Shown here piece by piece: positions 1-10,925 of a DNA stretch of 64,000 nucleotides. Numbering within the stretch: the stretch's first letter is position 1; every line of letters starts with the position of its first letter. The stretch lies in NCBI RefSeq assembly GCF_001029105.3, contig NZ_CP011807.3, positions 5,146,001 to 5,210,000 of the forward strand, read 5' to 3'. Below the pieces are notes generated by a model that did no database searches, was not told where the DNA came from, and was given only the letters and a program-made list of their open reading frames with translations. This DNA comes from Pandoraea faecigallinarum (lineage in GTDB: Bacteria; Pseudomonadota; Gammaproteobacteria; Burkholderiales; Burkholderiaceae). A program made the translations under genes and the position numbers.

Positions 1-825
1 CAGCGAGATCTGACGATAGGCCCAGGCTTGCTTGGTCAAGTCGTCATAAATGATCAGCGCGTCTTCGCCGCGGTCGCGGAAGTATTCGCCCATCGTGCAA
101 CCGGAGTACGGTGCGATGAACTGCATGGCGGCCGAGTCCGAAGCGGTGGCGGTCACGATGATCGTGTATTCCATCGCGCCGTGCTCTTCGAGCTTGCGCA
201 CCACGTTCATGATCGACGAAGCCTTCTGGCCGATCGCGACGTAGACGCAGGTCACGCCCTTGCCCTTCTGCGAAATGATCGTGTCGATGGCCACAGCGGT
301 CTTACCCGTCTGGCGGTCACCGATGATCAGCTCACGCTGGCCGCGGCCGATCGGCACCATGGCGTCGATAGCCTTCGTACCGGTTTGCAGCGGCTGCGAC
401 ACCGACTTACGCCAAATCACGCCCGGGGCAATCTTTTCGATCGCGTCGGTTTCCTTCGCGTTGATCGGACCCTTGCCGTCGATCGGCTGGCCCAGTGCGT
501 CAACGACGCGGCCCTTCAGTTCCGGGCCGACCGGCACTTCAAGAATGCGGCCCGTGCACTTGACGGTGTCGCCTTCCGAGATGTGCTCGTACTCGCCCAG
601 AATCACGGCGCCGACGGAGTCGCGTTCGAGGTTCAGTGCCAGACCAAACGTGTTGCCCGGGAATTCGAGCATTTCGCCCTGCATCACGTCCGACAGACCG
701 TGAATGCGGCAGATGCCGTCCGTCACCGAGATCACGGTGCCTTCGTTACGGACTTCGGCGCCGCTATCGAGACCTTGAATCCGGCTCTTGATCAGTTCGC
801 TGATTTCAGAGGGATTGAGTTGCAT
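1..825 (-). CDS. atpA: ATP synthase F1 subunit alpha, N-terminal part
   Basis: Nucleotide-binding alpha subunit of the F1 catalytic head. The first 275 codons are present; the gene runs off the left edge. The protein begins [16 protein letters not shown] and contains the P-loop [15 protein letters not shown] at about residue 170, both typical of AtpA. The start ATG (823-825) has AGGAGCAC just upstream. It is the last gene visible of an operon running leftwards (I-B-E-F-H-A), 50 bp after atpH. The rest of the F1 genes (G, D, C) would be expected beyond the window. Confidence 0.97.
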   Translation of the reverse strand, partial: MQLNPSEISELIKSRIQGLDSGAEVRNEGTVISVTDGICRIHGLSDVMQGEMLEFPGNTFGLALNLERDSVGAVILGEYEHISEGDTVKCTGRILEVPVGPELKGRVVDALGQPIDGKGPINAKETDAIEKIAPGVIWRKSVSQPLQTGTKAIDAMVPIGRGQRELIIGDRQTGKTAVAIDTIISQKGKGVTCVYVAIGQKASSIMNVVRKLEEHGAMEYTIIVTATASDSAAMQFIAPYSGCTMGEYFRDRGEDALIIYDDLTKQAWAYRQISL

Positions 826-875
826 ATGTGCTCCTGATATTCAATTCTTGCCGTCGCAGGCGTATCGCGCCGGCC

Positions 876-1406
876 TCAGGCCGTCAGCGACGTCCGCATA
901 GCCGCCAGGCGGGCGCGCACCGAAGTGTCCAGCACCTCGTCGCCAACCACCACACGCACGCCGCCGATGAGCGACGGATCAACCGTCACGCTCGGGTTGA
1001 GCTTGCAGCCGAACTTGTGCTCGAGGCCCTTGACCAGCGAGGTCAATTGCTCGCCTTCGAGCGGGAAGGCGCTTTCGATCGTGGCGTCTGCCGAACCGGC
1101 AGCAGCGTTCTTCAACGCTTCGAACTGTCCGGCGATTTCCGGCATGGCAGCCAGACGGCCGTTCTCGACCACGGCGGCGGCGAAGTTGCGCACTTCGGCG
1201 TCGGTCGATTTCACGGCAGCGGTCAGCACGTCGACGACTTGCGACGGGGAGACCTTCGGATCGTCGGCCAGGTTGGCCACTTCGGGCAGCGCTGCCACTT
1301 GCGCCAGTTCGCGCACGAGCTGCGACCAGCGATTCAGATCGCCGGACTTGGCCACGCGGAACAACGCTTCGGCATACGGACGAGCGATGGTAGCGAGTTC
1401 GGCCAT
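876..1406 (-). CDS. atpH: ATP synthase F1 subunit delta
   Basis: Delta subunit, the stator link between the F1 head and the b subunits. It has 176 residues, the usual size, beginning [16 protein letters not shown], which is the conserved N-terminal helix (xTIARPYAxAxF) of bacterial delta. The C-terminal stretch [20 protein letters not shown] is also characteristic. It starts two bases after the atpF stop, so the two are probably translationally coupled. Confidence 0.97.
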   Translation of the reverse strand: MAELATIARPYAEALFRVAKSGDLNRWSQLVRELAQVAALPEVANLADDPKVSPSQVVDVLTAAVKSTDAEVRNFAAAVVENGRLAAMPEIAGQFEALKNAAAGSADATIESAFPLEGEQLTSLVKGLEHKFGCKLNPSVTVDPSLIGGVRVVVGDEVLDTSVRARLAAMRTSLTA

Positions 1407-1408
1407 GA

Positions 1409-1879
1409 TCAGAGCTCTGCCTTGAGTTGGTTCAGCAGGTCGGCGTGGGCCTTGGCGTCGATTTCACGCTTCAGGATCTGCTCGGCGCCCTTCACTGCCA
1501 GACCAGCCACGTCTTCGCGCAGCGATTCACGGACCTTGACGGCCTGATTCTCGGCTTCCGCCTTGGCATTGGCGATGATACGAGCCGCTTCGGCTTGCGC
1601 CTGCGCCTTGATCTCTTCGGCCACGGCCAGTGCACGCTTCTCGGCGTCGGCGATACGCTTCGCGCCTTCGTCGCGGGCGTCCGCGAGGGCTTGCGTGGAG
1701 CGCTTGTTGGCGGCTTCGAGTTCAGCCTTGCCCTTGTCGGCGGCGGCCAGACCGTCTGCGATTTTCTTCGCGCGTTCGTCGATAGCCTTGATCAGCGGCG
1801 GCCACACGAATTTCATCGTGAACCATGCCAGGATCAGAAACACGACGGTTTGCGCGAACAGAGTTGCGTTTATGTTCAC
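1409..1879 (-). CDS. atpF: ATP synthase Fo subunit b
   Basis: Peripheral stalk subunit b: one N-terminal membrane helix (about residues 5-25, [23 protein letters not shown]) followed by a long charged, alanine-rich coiled coil. Its 156 residues match the family. It lies between atpE and atpH in the standard order, with a 2-bp gap to atpH. Confidence 0.97.
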   Translation of the reverse strand: MNINATLFAQTVVFLILAWFTMKFVWPPLIKAIDERAKKIADGLAAADKGKAELEAANKRSTQALADARDEGAKRIADAEKRALAVAEEIKAQAQAEAARIIANAKAEAENQAVKVRESLREDVAGLAVKGAEQILKREIDAKAHADLLNQLKAEL

Positions 1880-2004
1880 GGTGTTTCCTTTCGGTGATGC
1901 GAGTCGATTGGCAAAACAGCGCGCCCCATTGTGCCTGCTGGCTTGGGCGCGCCGTTCATGTCCAGTGGGCCGCGCAGGTTAGCGCGCGACCGGCCGAAAG
2001 AAAC

Positions 2005-2286
<282 letters not shown>

Positions 2287-2353
2287 TTAGAGACTTAAAA
2301 CTTTAAATTTGAAAAACTGAAAAACCGAAAAACGTCACTTCCGCAACGACCGA

Positions 2354-3202
2354 TCAGTGATGGTCGTGTGCCTGGCCGATATACACCAGCGTCAGCATCA
2401 TCATGATGAACGCCTGGAGCAGCACGATCAGGATGTGGAAAATCGCCCATGCGGTGCCGGCAATGACGTGACCGACAAAACCCAGCACCGACGCATCTGC
2501 GCCAAAGCTCCAGATACCGCCCAACAGAGCGATCAGCAGGAACACCAGTTCGCCGGCGTACATATTGCCGAACAGTCGCATACCGAGCGACACGGTCTTG
2601 GCACAGAATTCGATGATGTTGAGCAGCAGGTTCGGGATCCACAGGAGGAAGTGGTTACCGAACGGTGCGGTGAACAGCTCATGCATGAAGCCACCGGCGC
2701 CCTTGATCTTGAAGCTGTAGAACAGCATGAGGATGAGCACGCCGACGGAGATGCCGAGCGTGCCGTTGAGGTCGGCCGTCGGCACGATGCGGTGATGCGT
2801 GATGATGGACCCCAGACCGACCCAACCGATCACCTTCGACGGCAGATCGACGGGCAGCAAATCCAGCGAGTTCATGAGCGTGACCCAGACGAACACGGTC
2901 AGCGCGAGCGGAGCGATGAAGGCACGATTGCCGTGCACGATGCTCTTCGACTGGTCTTCGACCATTTCCACGAGCATTTCGACCGCCGCCTGGAAACGGC
3001 CCGGTACGCCAGAGGTGGCCTTGCGCGCTGCCATCCACAACACGAAGCAGCCCAGAACGCCCATCGTGACCGACCAGAACATCGTGTCCCAGTTGATGAT
3101 CGAGAAATCGACGATGCTGGTCTGCGTCGAGCTCGCGAGGTTTTGCAGGTGGTGCGAAATGTACTCCGACGGGTTCGGAGCGTGGCCGGCTTCTACTGAC
3201 AT
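2354..3202 (-). CDS. atpB: ATP synthase Fo subunit a
   Basis: Subunit a, which with the c ring forms the proton path. It has 282 residues when started at ATG 3202 ([22 protein letters not shown]), which fits the burkholderial N-terminus; an upstream in-frame GTG (3235) would add 11 residues and is less likely. The essential arginine helix is visible as [19 protein letters not shown] near residue 190-205. Several membrane helices follow the expected pattern. The ribosome site is weak (GGGTGTTT). Confidence 0.96.
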   Translation of the reverse strand: MSVEAGHAPNPSEYISHHLQNLASSTQTSIVDFSIINWDTMFWSVTMGVLGCFVLWMAARKATSGVPGRFQAAVEMLVEMVEDQSKSIVHGNRAFIAPLALTVFVWVTLMNSLDLLPVDLPSKVIGWVGLGSIITHHRIVPTADLNGTLGISVGVLILMLFYSFKIKGAGGFMHELFTAPFGNHFLLWIPNLLLNIIEFCAKTVSLGMRLFGNMYAGELVFLLIALLGGIWSFGADASVLGFVGHVIAGTAWAIFHILIVLLQAFIMMMLTLVYIGQAHDHH

Positions 3203-3271
3203 AGCGATCAAACACCCAATTATGAAAATCCGCACACGGTAGCGTGTCGACGCGTGAGCGGATTTGCACCG

Positions 3272-3778
3272 CTACTTCAGTGCCATCGCAAGCCAATAGA
3301 CTTTGAGCGTGAGCACGAAAGTGACCAGAAGCGCGACCCAGTGAACCCCGGGAAATCCGAACGCTACCGCCACCAATAACGCAATCGTCGTTGCCACCTT
3401 GATCGCCTCTCCCGTCACCAACGAACCGACGGAGACACGATCACCTGAAATTCTTAGCCGGAGCGCAAACAGCGCGCCCGGAATCCAACCCACCATCCCA
3501 CCCAGCCATGCGGACAGCGCCGCGTCTCGCGGCGATGCCGACAGTAGCCACCAGGCCAGTGTCGCAACCAGCGACAACAGCACCTGGGCCCCCACCACCC
3601 GGAATGGAGTCACACTTGACGCGCGCCCCACATCGGGACCGAACAGGCGCTCAGCCTGCGCACGCGTGAGCGGAACGATAGGTTTTTCCTGCTCCTGCTC
3701 GTCGTCCCAAGCTTCTGATGCTGCACGTGCCGGCGCTTGCGGTTCGGGTTCCAAGTTCGACCGTGATGTCTCGGTCAT
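3272..3778 (-). CDS. atpI: ATP synthase subunit I (AtpI)
   Basis: Small membrane protein at the head of the atp operon, implicated in c-ring assembly or cation supply in other bacteria. It has 168 residues: a soluble acidic N-terminus (residues 1-55) then four hydrophobic segments. The glycine-rich GGMVGWIPGALFALRLRI segment is typical of AtpI. The operon promoter must lie in 3779-4020, where I could not single out a convincing -35/-10 pair. Confidence 0.85.
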   Translation of the reverse strand: MTETSRSNLEPEPQAPARAASEAWDDEQEQEKPIVPLTRAQAERLFGPDVGRASSVTPFRVVGAQVLLSLVATLAWWLLSASPRDAALSAWLGGMVGWIPGALFALRLRISGDRVSVGSLVTGEAIKVATTIALLVAVAFGFPGVHWVALLVTFVLTLKVYWLAMALK

Positions 3779-4021
3779 CTCGCAGCCTCCCCGCCCGACT
3801 CGTGCTAACGAATGGGCTCTTCAAGCAGTTAAACCCGCGAGATTTTACGGGAAATTACGAAGCCCAGTCAATCTAAACGCGCAACAAATTCGCCGAAACT
3901 GCACAGTGCATGCTTCGATTTGGCGCCAACTCTCACGGAGTGCAACTTTGCTCATGGTGCAGCGCGGCATTACGCGCAAACGCCGCACGTTCCCCGCAAC
4001 TGGCCTGCGTTCCGTGCGCGT

Positions 4022-5218
4022 TCAGACCCATTTCAGTGCAACGTACCCGACTAGCAATGCCACCAGATAAAACGGAACGGAAAGGTAGTGAAAGTGCCAC
4101 CAGATCCTGTCCGATTTCGCCATGCGCAATGCAATCAGATTCGCCAGCGATCCCACTGCGAGTCCGAACCCGCCCACCGCCACCCCAAGGGCGAGCGCCG
4201 GCCAGTTCTGCGAATACTCGGCGAGCAGAATCGCTGCCGGCACGTTACTGATGAATTGTGACAACACCGCCGCCCCGCCGTAGGCCATTGGCCCGTTCGA
4301 GAAATCGAAGTGCCCGAGCACCGCCCGAACTTCCGTCAGACCGGCCACGCCGCGCAACACCACGAACATCAGCACGAAAATCGCCAGCAGCAGCCAGTCG
4401 ATGCCGAGTACCGCATTGCGCCGAACGGCGAGCAATACGACGGCGACGCCCGCAAACGCCCATGCGGCAAAACCGTGATCCGCGAGCGTCACGAAAACGG
4501 CGAACAGCGCCAGCGCGATCCACAGCAGCGGCCAGCGCACGTCATGCCTGGGGCCCTGCCGCTGAAAATGCAGCGCCCGCGAATCGAACGCGAACGCACA
4601 CACCACGAGCAGCATCGCCATGAGTGCGAGCGTGACCGGTGTCATCATGACGACGTACGCGCCGAAACCCATGCCGCTGTGTTGCCAGAGAAAAAGGTTC
4701 TGCGGATTGCCGAGCGGAGTGAGGCTCGAACCGGCATTGACGGCCAGCGCGAGGAAAATGATGAGGCGTTCGATGCGTACCGGCGCGATACGCGCAAGCG
4801 ACTGCGCAAGCGGCACGACGGCAAAGAGCGCAACGTCGTTGGTCAGCAGCGTGGAGAGCGCCGCGGCAAACGTCACCATCAGCAAGGCGAGGCGACGTTC
4901 GGTGCGAAATGCGCGCAGCAATCGTTGCGCGAGCCAGTCGAGAAACCCGCTCTGATCGATGGCGCGTGTGAGCATCAGCAATCCGGCAAGCGTCAGTATC
5001 GTGTGACGATCGATACGCGCGAACAGTTCGCCCACGCTTGCGGGTTTCGCGATTTGCAGAATGACGAATGCCGCGAGCAGGATGAGCAACACGCGATCGT
5101 CGCGCACCCGCTCCCAAATCGCGCGCAAGGCACACACGATGCGCGACGCGACGCTCCCGCGGGACGTCGTTCCTATGGTGCTTGTCGCCCCTACCGGCTC
5201 CCCGGCCCGATCGTCCAC
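4022..5218 (-). CDS. ArsB/SLC13-like anion or citrate permease
   Basis: Polytopic inner-membrane permease of 398 residues, with about 10-12 hydrophobic segments. The paired motifs TLLTNDVALFAVVPL (near residue 130) and NAGSSLTPLGNPQNLFLW (near 170), with a second-half FISNVPAAILLAEYS (near 315), are those of the ion-transporter superfamily that includes ArsB, NhaD and citrate carriers. The substrate cannot be deduced. The likely start is GTG at 5218, 24 bp after the parB stop, so it may be read through from parAB. Confidence 0.8.
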   Translation of the reverse strand: MDDRAGEPVGATSTIGTTSRGSVASRIVCALRAIWERVRDDRVLLILLAAFVILQIAKPASVGELFARIDRHTILTLAGLLMLTRAIDQSGFLDWLAQRLLRAFRTERRLALLMVTFAAALSTLLTNDVALFAVVPLAQSLARIAPVRIERLIIFLALAVNAGSSLTPLGNPQNLFLWQHSGMGFGAYVVMMTPVTLALMAMLLVVCAFAFDSRALHFQRQGPRHDVRWPLLWIALALFAVFVTLADHGFAAWAFAGVAVVLLAVRRNAVLGIDWLLLAIFVLMFVVLRGVAGLTEVRAVLGHFDFSNGPMAYGGAAVLSQFISNVPAAILLAEYSQNWPALALGVAVGGFGLAVGSLANLIALRMAKSDRIWWHFHYLSVPFYLVALLVGYVALKWV

Positions 5219-5242
5219 GGCAATATCGTCAGGACACCGAAA

Positions 5243-6142
5243 TCACTCGGCGCGAATGCGCGCGAGAATACCGTCGAGTGCGTCGAGACTGCCGAATTCG
5301 ATCGTCAGTTGTCCGGCGCCCTTGCGGCCGACCTTGATCTTCACGTTCGACGCCAGCAGATCCGACAGTTCCTCTTCGAGACGCGTGACGTCGCGACCGC
5401 CCTCTTCCGCCGGGCGACGGCGAATGCCGTCGCCTTGCGGCTTGAGCGACGCATTCACGATCCGTTCGGTATCGCGCACCGACAGGCGCTTGTTCACGAC
5501 CTGATTCGCGAGCGTGATTTGCGTTGCGGCGTCCACGGAGAGCAATGCGCGCGCGTGTCCCATATCGAGATCGCCCGCGAGCAACATGGTCTGCACCGGC
5601 TGCGCGAGATTGAGCAGACGCAGCAGGTTCGACACGGCGCTGCGCGAGCGGCCGAGCGACTCCGCGGCCTGTTCATGCGTGTAGTTGAATTCGCCGAGCA
5701 GACGCTGAATGCCCTGCGCCTCTTCGAGCGGATTCAGATCTTCGCGCTGAATGTTCTCGATGAGCGCCATGGCGGCGGCGGCTTCGTCGGGCACGTCGCG
5801 CACGAGCACCGGCACTTCCGCGAGCCCCGCAATACGTGCGGCGCGAAAGCGTCGTTCGCCCGCAATGATTTCGTACTTCTCACCATCGACACGACGCACC
5901 AGAATCGGCTGCATCAGACCTTGCGCGCGAATGCTCGCGGCGAGTTCCTGCAACGCGCCTTCGTCCATGCGCGTGCGCGGTTGATACTTGCCGGCCTGAA
6001 GGCGTTCGAGCGGCATCACCGAAGGCATGCCTTGCGCGCTCGCCTCTGCCGCGCCGTTGTGGTTATCGGCGTGAGCGCCCAGCAGCGCTTCGAGGCCGCG
6101 GCCCAGGCCCTTTTTTTTCAGTGCGTTGGTCTTGGTCGCCAT
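5243..6142 (-). CDS. parB: Chromosome partitioning protein ParB
   Basis: CTP-dependent DNA clamp that loads at parS and organises the origin region. It has 299 residues with the canonical boxes: GERRFRAARIAG (residues about 95-106), ENIQREDLNPLEEA (about 130-143) and the helix-turn-helix EQAAESLGRSRSAVSNLL (about 157-174), then a C-terminal dimerisation domain. It follows parA after 27 bp. Its expected binding sites, TGTTTCACGTGAAACA-type palindromes, occur in large number 3-7.5 kb away in this window. Confidence 0.97.
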   Translation of the reverse strand: MATKTNALKKKGLGRGLEALLGAHADNHNGAAEASAQGMPSVMPLERLQAGKYQPRTRMDEGALQELAASIRAQGLMQPILVRRVDGEKYEIIAGERRFRAARIAGLAEVPVLVRDVPDEAAAAMALIENIQREDLNPLEEAQGIQRLLGEFNYTHEQAAESLGRSRSAVSNLLRLLNLAQPVQTMLLAGDLDMGHARALLSVDAATQITLANQVVNKRLSVRDTERIVNASLKPQGDGIRRRPAEEGGRDVTRLEEELSDLLASNVKIKVGRKGAGQLTIEFGSLDALDGILARIRAE

Positions 6143-6169
6143 GACAATGCGTTCCTGCGCGAATGCGCC

Positions 6170-6940
6170 TTACATAGTTTGAATGCGCGCGATCATTTCC
6201 GCGCCGAAGTCCAGATACGCCTTCGCACCGCGCGATGCGGGATCGAAGACGACGCCCGGCATGCCGTAACTCGGCGCTTCCGCGAGCCGCACATTGCGCG
6301 GGATGATCGCGTTGAAAACCTTGTCGCCGAAGTGCGACTTGAGCTGTTCCGACACTTGCTGCTGCAACGTGATGCGCGGATCGAACATCACACGCAACAA
6401 GCCGATCACCTTGAGGTCGCGATTCAGATTCGCATGCACCTGCTTGATCGTGTTGACGAGATCGGACAGACCTTCGAGCGCGAAATATTCGCACTGCATT
6501 GGAATGATGACGCCATGCGCCGCGCACAAACCGTTGAGGGTCAGCAACGATAGCGTCGGCGGACAATCGATGAGGACGAAATCGTAGTCGCCATCGACCT
6601 TCTCCAGCGCCTGCTTCAGGCGAGTGTCGCGGTTGTCCAGCGAGACGAGTTCCACGTCCGCGCCGGCCAGTTCGCGATTGGCGGGCAGCACATCATAATT
6701 GCCGGACTCCGAGCGCTGCGCGCTGGTGCTCACGTCGATACCGTCGACCAGTACCTCGTAGACGCTCGTCTCGAGCGCGGCCTTGTCGATACCGCTGCCC
6801 ATCGTCGCGTTGCCCTGCGGATCGAGGTCGACCAACAAGACACGCTGCCCGTGCGACGCCAGTCCGGCAGCGAGGTTCACCGTGGTGGTCGTCTTGCCGA
6901 CGCCGCCCTTCTGATTGGCCACGCAGAAAATTTTCGCCAT
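6170..6940 (-). CDS. parA: Chromosome partitioning ATPase ParA (Soj type)
   Basis: Deviant Walker-type ATPase that drives segregation of ParB-parS complexes. It has 256 residues; the deviant Walker A is KGGVGKTTTTVNLA (residues 11-24), with Walker A' VDLDPQGNAT and the Walker B segment FVLIDCPPTLSLL. There is no N-terminal DNA-binding extension, so it is the short chromosomal class. A good RBS (GGAGGACTAC) precedes the ATG. It heads parA-parB, 213 bp from the lipocalin gene. Confidence 0.97.
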   Translation of the reverse strand: MAKIFCVANQKGGVGKTTTTVNLAAGLASHGQRVLLVDLDPQGNATMGSGIDKAALETSVYEVLVDGIDVSTSAQRSESGNYDVLPANRELAGADVELVSLDNRDTRLKQALEKVDGDYDFVLIDCPPTLSLLTLNGLCAAHGVIIPMQCEYFALEGLSDLVNTIKQVHANLNRDLKVIGLLRVMFDPRITLQQQVSEQLKSHFGDKVFNAIIPRNVRLAEAPSYGMPGVVFDPASRGAKAYLDFGAEMIARIQTM

Positions 6941-7153
6941 GCCGATGTAGTCCTCCGATTGCTGCCGTGTTGATGCAATTGATGCAGTGATGCCAGGATG
7001 CGTCCGGTCCTGCGCAGGCCTGAAGCGAAAACGAAGCGACCAGGGTCTGCTGCCCGCTGCGGATGCATCCCGCTGATTCGATTATCCGAGCAAAGCTCAG
7101 TTATTGCCTGATTCAGCGTTTTGGCCGACGTGAGATACGCCGGCGCGCGGCAC

Positions 7154-7738
7154 TTAGGGCGCGCCCGCCTTTTGCGGTGTCAACACCAGTTTGTCGGTGT
7201 CGTAGCCTTGCTTGCGCAACTGAGCCCGCATTTGGTTCAGCGTGTCGTCGTCCATTCGGGGCGAGCGCGACAGGATCCAGAGATACTCGCGGCTCGGCTC
7301 TCCCACAGCGGCATACTGATAGTCACCGTCGAGCACGATAACCCAGTAGTTCGCCCAAAGCCAGGGAATCCAGCGTAACCAGTCCGGGGCGAAGCTCACT
7401 TTGAAGCGGGCAGTACCTGTGCCCTGGCCGTCGGTACGCGCCACGCCGGTGTCGCTCGCCCAAGTACCGTCTTCCTTGCGGCATTTGTTCGTGACGTCGA
7501 TGTTGCCGTCCGGGCGCGCCACGTAGTCGGCGGTCACGTCCGACACACATTTTCGCTCGAAGAAATTCGGATAGCGTGCTATTTCGTACCAGGTACCAAC
7601 ATAGCGCGCCTTGTCGATCTTTTGCACGGGACGCACGCGTGTGGTCAGGGCTTCCTGACCGGACTGCGCCCATGCCACGGCGGCCATCACCGACAGTCCG
7701 ACCATGGCGGCGCCGGCCCAACGAGTCATTCGGGTCAT
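7154..7738 (-). CDS. blc: Bacterial lipocalin (Blc-like)
   Basis: Secreted or periplasmic lipid-binding lipocalin. It has 194 residues with a signal peptide ([15 protein letters not shown]...AWA, cleaved near residue 25; no lipobox cysteine seen, so probably not a lipoprotein). The lipocalin fold signature is [14 protein letters not shown] (about residues 48-61), and the C-terminal [16 protein letters not shown] matches Blc/apolipoprotein D relatives. Its ATG overlaps the rsmG stop as ATGA (7735-7738), so the two are translationally coupled although functionally unrelated. Confidence 0.88.
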   Translation of the reverse strand: MTRMTRWAGAAMVGLSVMAAVAWAQSGQEALTTRVRPVQKIDKARYVGTWYEIARYPNFFERKCVSDVTADYVARPDGNIDVTNKCRKEDGTWASDTGVARTDGQGTGTARFKVSFAPDWLRWIPWLWANYWVIVLDGDYQYAAVGEPSREYLWILSRSPRMDDDTLNQMRAQLRKQGYDTDKLVLTPQKAGAP

Positions 7739-8412
7739 CCCGTTACCTTTACGCGGAGCAAATGACGCTCGGCGTCGAGAAATGGCACATTCAGCGCCAG
7801 ACGCTCGACCAGTTCGCAGCCATGCGGCAACGACAGTTCGCTGTCGGCGGCGACACCTTTCATCGCCCAGAAGCTGCCGTCCGCGGCCAACAAATTGCGG
7901 GCAAGCGTAACGAAATCGGACAATTCGGCGAAAGCGCGCGAGACGATGGCGTCGAACGGCGCAGGCACTTCCTTGCCGACGACGAGGGACTCGACGCGAC
8001 CGGTCACGACCGTCAGATTGGTCAGTTTGAACGTGGCGCGAGCCTGCGTCAGAAAGGCGGTCTTTTTGTGAACGATGTCGTTTACCGTCACCTGCCAGTC
8101 GGGACGCACGATAGCCAGCACGACCCCCGGCAACCCGCCGCCCGAACCGACGTCGAGCACACGCGAAATCGGCTCGCGATCGAGACGCGGCAGAATCGAG
8201 AGCGAATCCAGGAGATGCTTGATGACCATTTGCCGCGGGTCGCGGATGGAGGTCATTTGCAGCGATGCATTCCACTTCGCCAGCAGCATCTGATAGTCGA
8301 GCAGCCGGGCCTGTTGCCCGGCATCGATCGACAAGCCGAGTTGCCGGATGCCATCGGCCAACAATGTGGCGAGTTCGTTACCGCCCGGTGCGGCAGTGCG
8401 CGGAGCTGTCAT
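7735..8412 (-). CDS. rsmG: 16S rRNA (guanine527-N7)-methyltransferase RsmG (GidB)
   Basis: Methylates G527 of 16S rRNA; loss gives low-level streptomycin resistance in other bacteria. It has 225 residues with SAM-binding motif [19 protein letters not shown] (about residues 73-90) and DSLSILP just before it, which is typical of GidB. It begins 12 bp after mnmG in the classical gidA-gidB-parA-parB order, here interrupted by the lipocalin gene. Confidence 0.96.
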   Translation of the reverse strand: MTAPRTAAPGGNELATLLADGIRQLGLSIDAGQQARLLDYQMLLAKWNASLQMTSIRDPRQMVIKHLLDSLSILPRLDREPISRVLDVGSGGGLPGVVLAIVRPDWQVTVNDIVHKKTAFLTQARATFKLTNLTVVTGRVESLVVGKEVPAPFDAIVSRAFAELSDFVTLARNLLAADGSFWAMKGVAADSELSLPHGCELVERLALNVPFLDAERHLLRVKVTG

Positions 8413-8424
8413 GAAGCCTCCGCG

Positions 8425-10407
8425 TCAGGCAGCGTGCTGGCCGCTGGCGTCGCCCTCGGTGGCAACCGTGGCGTCGGCAGATGCATCCCCCGACGCACGA
8501 CGGCGTCCGAGCCCTTTCTTGAGGTGGATCATCAGCAACGAGATCGCCGCCGGTGTCACCCCGGAGATCCGCGAGGCCTGGCCCAACGTCTCGGGACGCT
8601 GCGCGTTCAGCTTCTGACGTACCTCGATCGACAATCCGCGCACATCGTTATAGTCGATGTTCGCAGGCAGCACGGTGTTCTCGTTCGCTTCCTTGCGCAC
8701 GATTTCATCGGCCTGACGATCGATGTAGCCCTGGTACTTCACGGCAATCTCGATCTGTTCGCGAATCTGGCCGGCTTGCAGCGCATCGTCGGACAATGGC
8801 GCGTCCGGCGCCAGACGACCGCCCTGCACTGCCATGAGTGCGTCGTAGGCGACTTCCGGGCGACGCAGCAGATCCGCCAATGAGTATTCGTGATCGATAG
8901 CCTTTCCCAGCAGCGGTACAGAGTCTTCGGCCGGGAAAGTCTTCGGGTTCACCCAGGTCGATTTGAGACGTTCTGTTTCACGTGAAACAGCATCGCGCTT
9001 CCGGCAGAACGCATCCCAGCGAACGTCGTCGACCACGCCAAGTTCGCGGCCGATTTCCGTGAGACGCATATCGGCGTTGTCTTCGCGCAGCGACAGGCGA
9101 TATTCCGCGCGGCTGGTGAACATGCGGTACGGCTCGGAAACACCGCGCGTAATCAGATCGTCGACGAGCACGCCGAGATAGGCTTGATCGCGACGCGGAC
9201 ACCAGGCATCGCGGCCCTGCACTTGCAACGCGGCATTGATACCGGCAAGCAGGCCTTGGGCGGCAGCTTCTTCGTAACCGGTCGTCCCGTTGATCTGTCC
9301 GGCGAAAAACAAGCCGGTGATGACGCGGGTTTCCAGCGAGCTACGCAGACCACGTGGGTCGAAGTAGTCGTACTCGATGGCGTAGCCGGGACGCAAAATA
9401 TAGGCGTTCTCCATGCCCTTCATGGAGCGGACCAGATCCAGCTGAACGTCGAAGGGCAGGCTGGTGGAGATGCCGTTGGGATAGAACTCGTTGGTCGTCA
9501 GACCCTCGGGTTCGAGGTAAATCTGGTGCGATGTCTTATCCGCGAAGCGGTGGATCTTGTCCTCGATGGACGGACAGTAGCGCGGCCCCACGCCTTCGAT
9601 CACGCCCGTGTACATGGGCGAGCGGTCAAGGCCACCGCGGATGATGTCATGCGTGCGCTCGTTGGTGTGAGTCACCCAGCACGGCACCTGACGCGGATGT
9701 TGTTCCGGACGGCCAAGGAACGAGAAGACCGGGACGGGATCGAGATCGCCGGGCTGAGCTTCCAACACGGAGAAATCGATGGAACGGCCGTCGATGCGCG
9801 GCGGCGTACCGGTTTTTAACCGGCCTTGCGGCAGTTTCAATTCTTTGAGCCGTGCGGACAGGCTGATGGCTGCCGGATCGCCCGCACGACCGCCCACGTA
9901 GTTGTTCAGTCCGACGTGGATCTTGCCATCGAGGAACGTCCCGGCCGTAAGCACGACGGCACGGGCACGGAAGCGCAAACCGACTTGTGTGATCGCGCCT
10001 ACGACGCGGTCCCCTTCGACAATAAGATCTTCGACGGCTTGCTGGAACAGCCATAAATTCGGCTGATTCTCGAGGCGATGGCGAATCGCCTGCTTATAGA
10101 GAAGACGGTCGGCCTGCGCGCGCGTGGCACGAACGGCCGGGCCTTTGGACGAATTGAGAATACGAAACTGGATGCCGCCCTCGTCGGTCGCGGCTGCCAT
10201 GGCACCGCCGAGCGCATCAACCTCCTTCACGAGGTGGCCTTTGCCGATCCCCCCAATGGAGGGGTTGCAGCTCATTTGGCCGAGCGTCTCGATATTATGG
10301 GTGAGCAGAAGTGTCTTACAGCCCATGCGGGCCGAGGCGAGCGCAGCCTCGGTGCCGGCATGGCCGCCACCCACCACGATCACATCGAACTCGGTCGGAT
10401 AAAGCAT
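8425..10407 (-). CDS. mnmG: tRNA uridine-5-carboxymethylaminomethyl modification enzyme MnmG (GidA)
   Basis: FAD enzyme that, with MnmE, builds cmnm5U34 in tRNA wobble positions. It has 660 residues; the N-terminal dinucleotide-binding motif is [21 protein letters not shown], and [24 protein letters not shown] is the highly conserved GidA block. The C-terminus carries a variable tail after [11 protein letters not shown]. Codons 473-478 (VSRETE) encode a perfect parS palindrome at 8974-8989. It is the last host gene before the origin region. Confidence 0.97.
   Translation of the reverse strand: MLYPTEFDVIVVGGGHAGTEAALASARMGCKTLLLTHNIETLGQMSCNPSIGGIGKGHLVKEVDALGGAMAAATDEGGIQFRILNSSKGPAVRATRAQADRLLYKQAIRHRLENQPNLWLFQQAVEDLIVEGDRVVGAITQVGLRFRARAVVLTAGTFLDGKIHVGLNNYVGGRAGDPAAISLSARLKELKLPQGRLKTGTPPRIDGRSIDFSVLEAQPGDLDPVPVFSFLGRPEQHPRQVPCWVTHTNERTHDIIRGGLDRSPMYTGVIEGVGPRYCPSIEDKIHRFADKTSHQIYLEPEGLTTNEFYPNGISTSLPFDVQLDLVRSMKGMENAYILRPGYAIEYDYFDPRGLRSSLETRVITGLFFAGQINGTTGYEEAAAQGLLAGINAALQVQGRDAWCPRRDQAYLGVLVDDLITRGVSEPYRMFTSRAEYRLSLREDNADMRLTEIGRELGVVDDVRWDAFCRKRDAVSRETERLKSTWVNPKTFPAEDSVPLLGKAIDHEYSLADLLRRPEVAYDALMAVQGGRLAPDAPLSDDALQAGQIREQIEIAVKYQGYIDRQADEIVRKEANENTVLPANIDYNDVRGLSIEVRQKLNAQRPETLGQASRISGVTPAAISLLMIHLKKGLGRRRASGDASADATVATEGDASGQHAA
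8974..8989. promoter_or_regulatory. parS: parS site inside mnmG
   Basis: Perfect 16-bp palindrome TGTTTCACGTGAAACA, extended to 18 bp by flanking C and G. It matches the universal chromosomal ParB-binding site. It lies within the coding sequence of mnmG, as in several other bacteria where parS is embedded in origin-proximal genes. Confidence 0.9.
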
Positions 10408-10496
10408 CGCAATATTGCCGCTAACGGCAAACTCTCTGGATTCGGTAATTGCGGAATTATAGCGGCATTGCGATGCATCATTTGTAACCGCTCGTG

Positions 10497-10512
10497 TGTT
10501 TCACGTGGAACT
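10497..10512. promoter_or_regulatory. parS: parS site (near-perfect)
   Basis: TGTTTCACGTGGAACT, with the CACGTG core and one imperfect arm. It lies 90 bp upstream of the mnmG start and 42 bp from the next parS. Confidence 0.8.
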
Positions 10513-10538
10513 TTGCATAAAAGCGATGGTTTTACGGA

Positions 10539-10554
10539 TGTTTCACGTGAAACA
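10539..10554. promoter_or_regulatory. parS: parS site (perfect)
   Basis: Perfect palindrome TGTTTCACGTGAAACA upstream of mnmG, just before the tandem repeat array begins. Confidence 0.9.
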
Positions 10555-10684
10555 TTGTTATGAGTGTGTCGCCCTTGGTCTTGGCGGGTTCGGGCTCTCC
10601 ACAACCGCCACCGCGCCCCCTCGTCCTATCTGACGTCCAGACAGCGAGGATTACCGGAGTGGCCTCGTTGGTCTTCCATGGCTT

Positions 10685-10700
10685 TGTTTCACGTGAAACG
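10685..10700. promoter_or_regulatory. parS: parS site, array unit 1
   Basis: TGTTTCACGTGAAACG: 15 of 16 positions match the perfect palindrome. It opens the first full unit of the tandem array. Confidence 0.88.
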
Positions 10701-10909
10701 TCGGTGAGACTCTCGCTTGGCCATCCGTCACCGGCTAGCGCCCCATCCCGACAACCACGGCCTTGCAGCTCTCCCCGCTCTTTCCGACCTCCGGGCACCG
10801 AGATTTGCCGATATCCTGACTGCGCTCCAACTTAAGATCGCTCCGTCATAGCACCGGCAAGCCTCGCCGCTCACCTGCCCGCGCGCCCTCGTTGGACATC
10901 CCTTGGCTT

Positions 10910-10925
10910 TGTTTCACGTGAAACG
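10910..10925. promoter_or_regulatory. parS: parS site, array unit 2
   Basis: TGTTTCACGTGAAACG, identical to unit 1 and 225 bp further on. Confidence 0.88.

Noticed and set aside
4310..6553. Long plus-strand open frame (747 codons) across the permease and parB
   Set aside because: It is the mirror of well-identified minus-strand genes (permease, parB, part of parA); its composition is Arg/His/Gln-rich, typical of antisense frames in GC-rich DNA, with no family motif.
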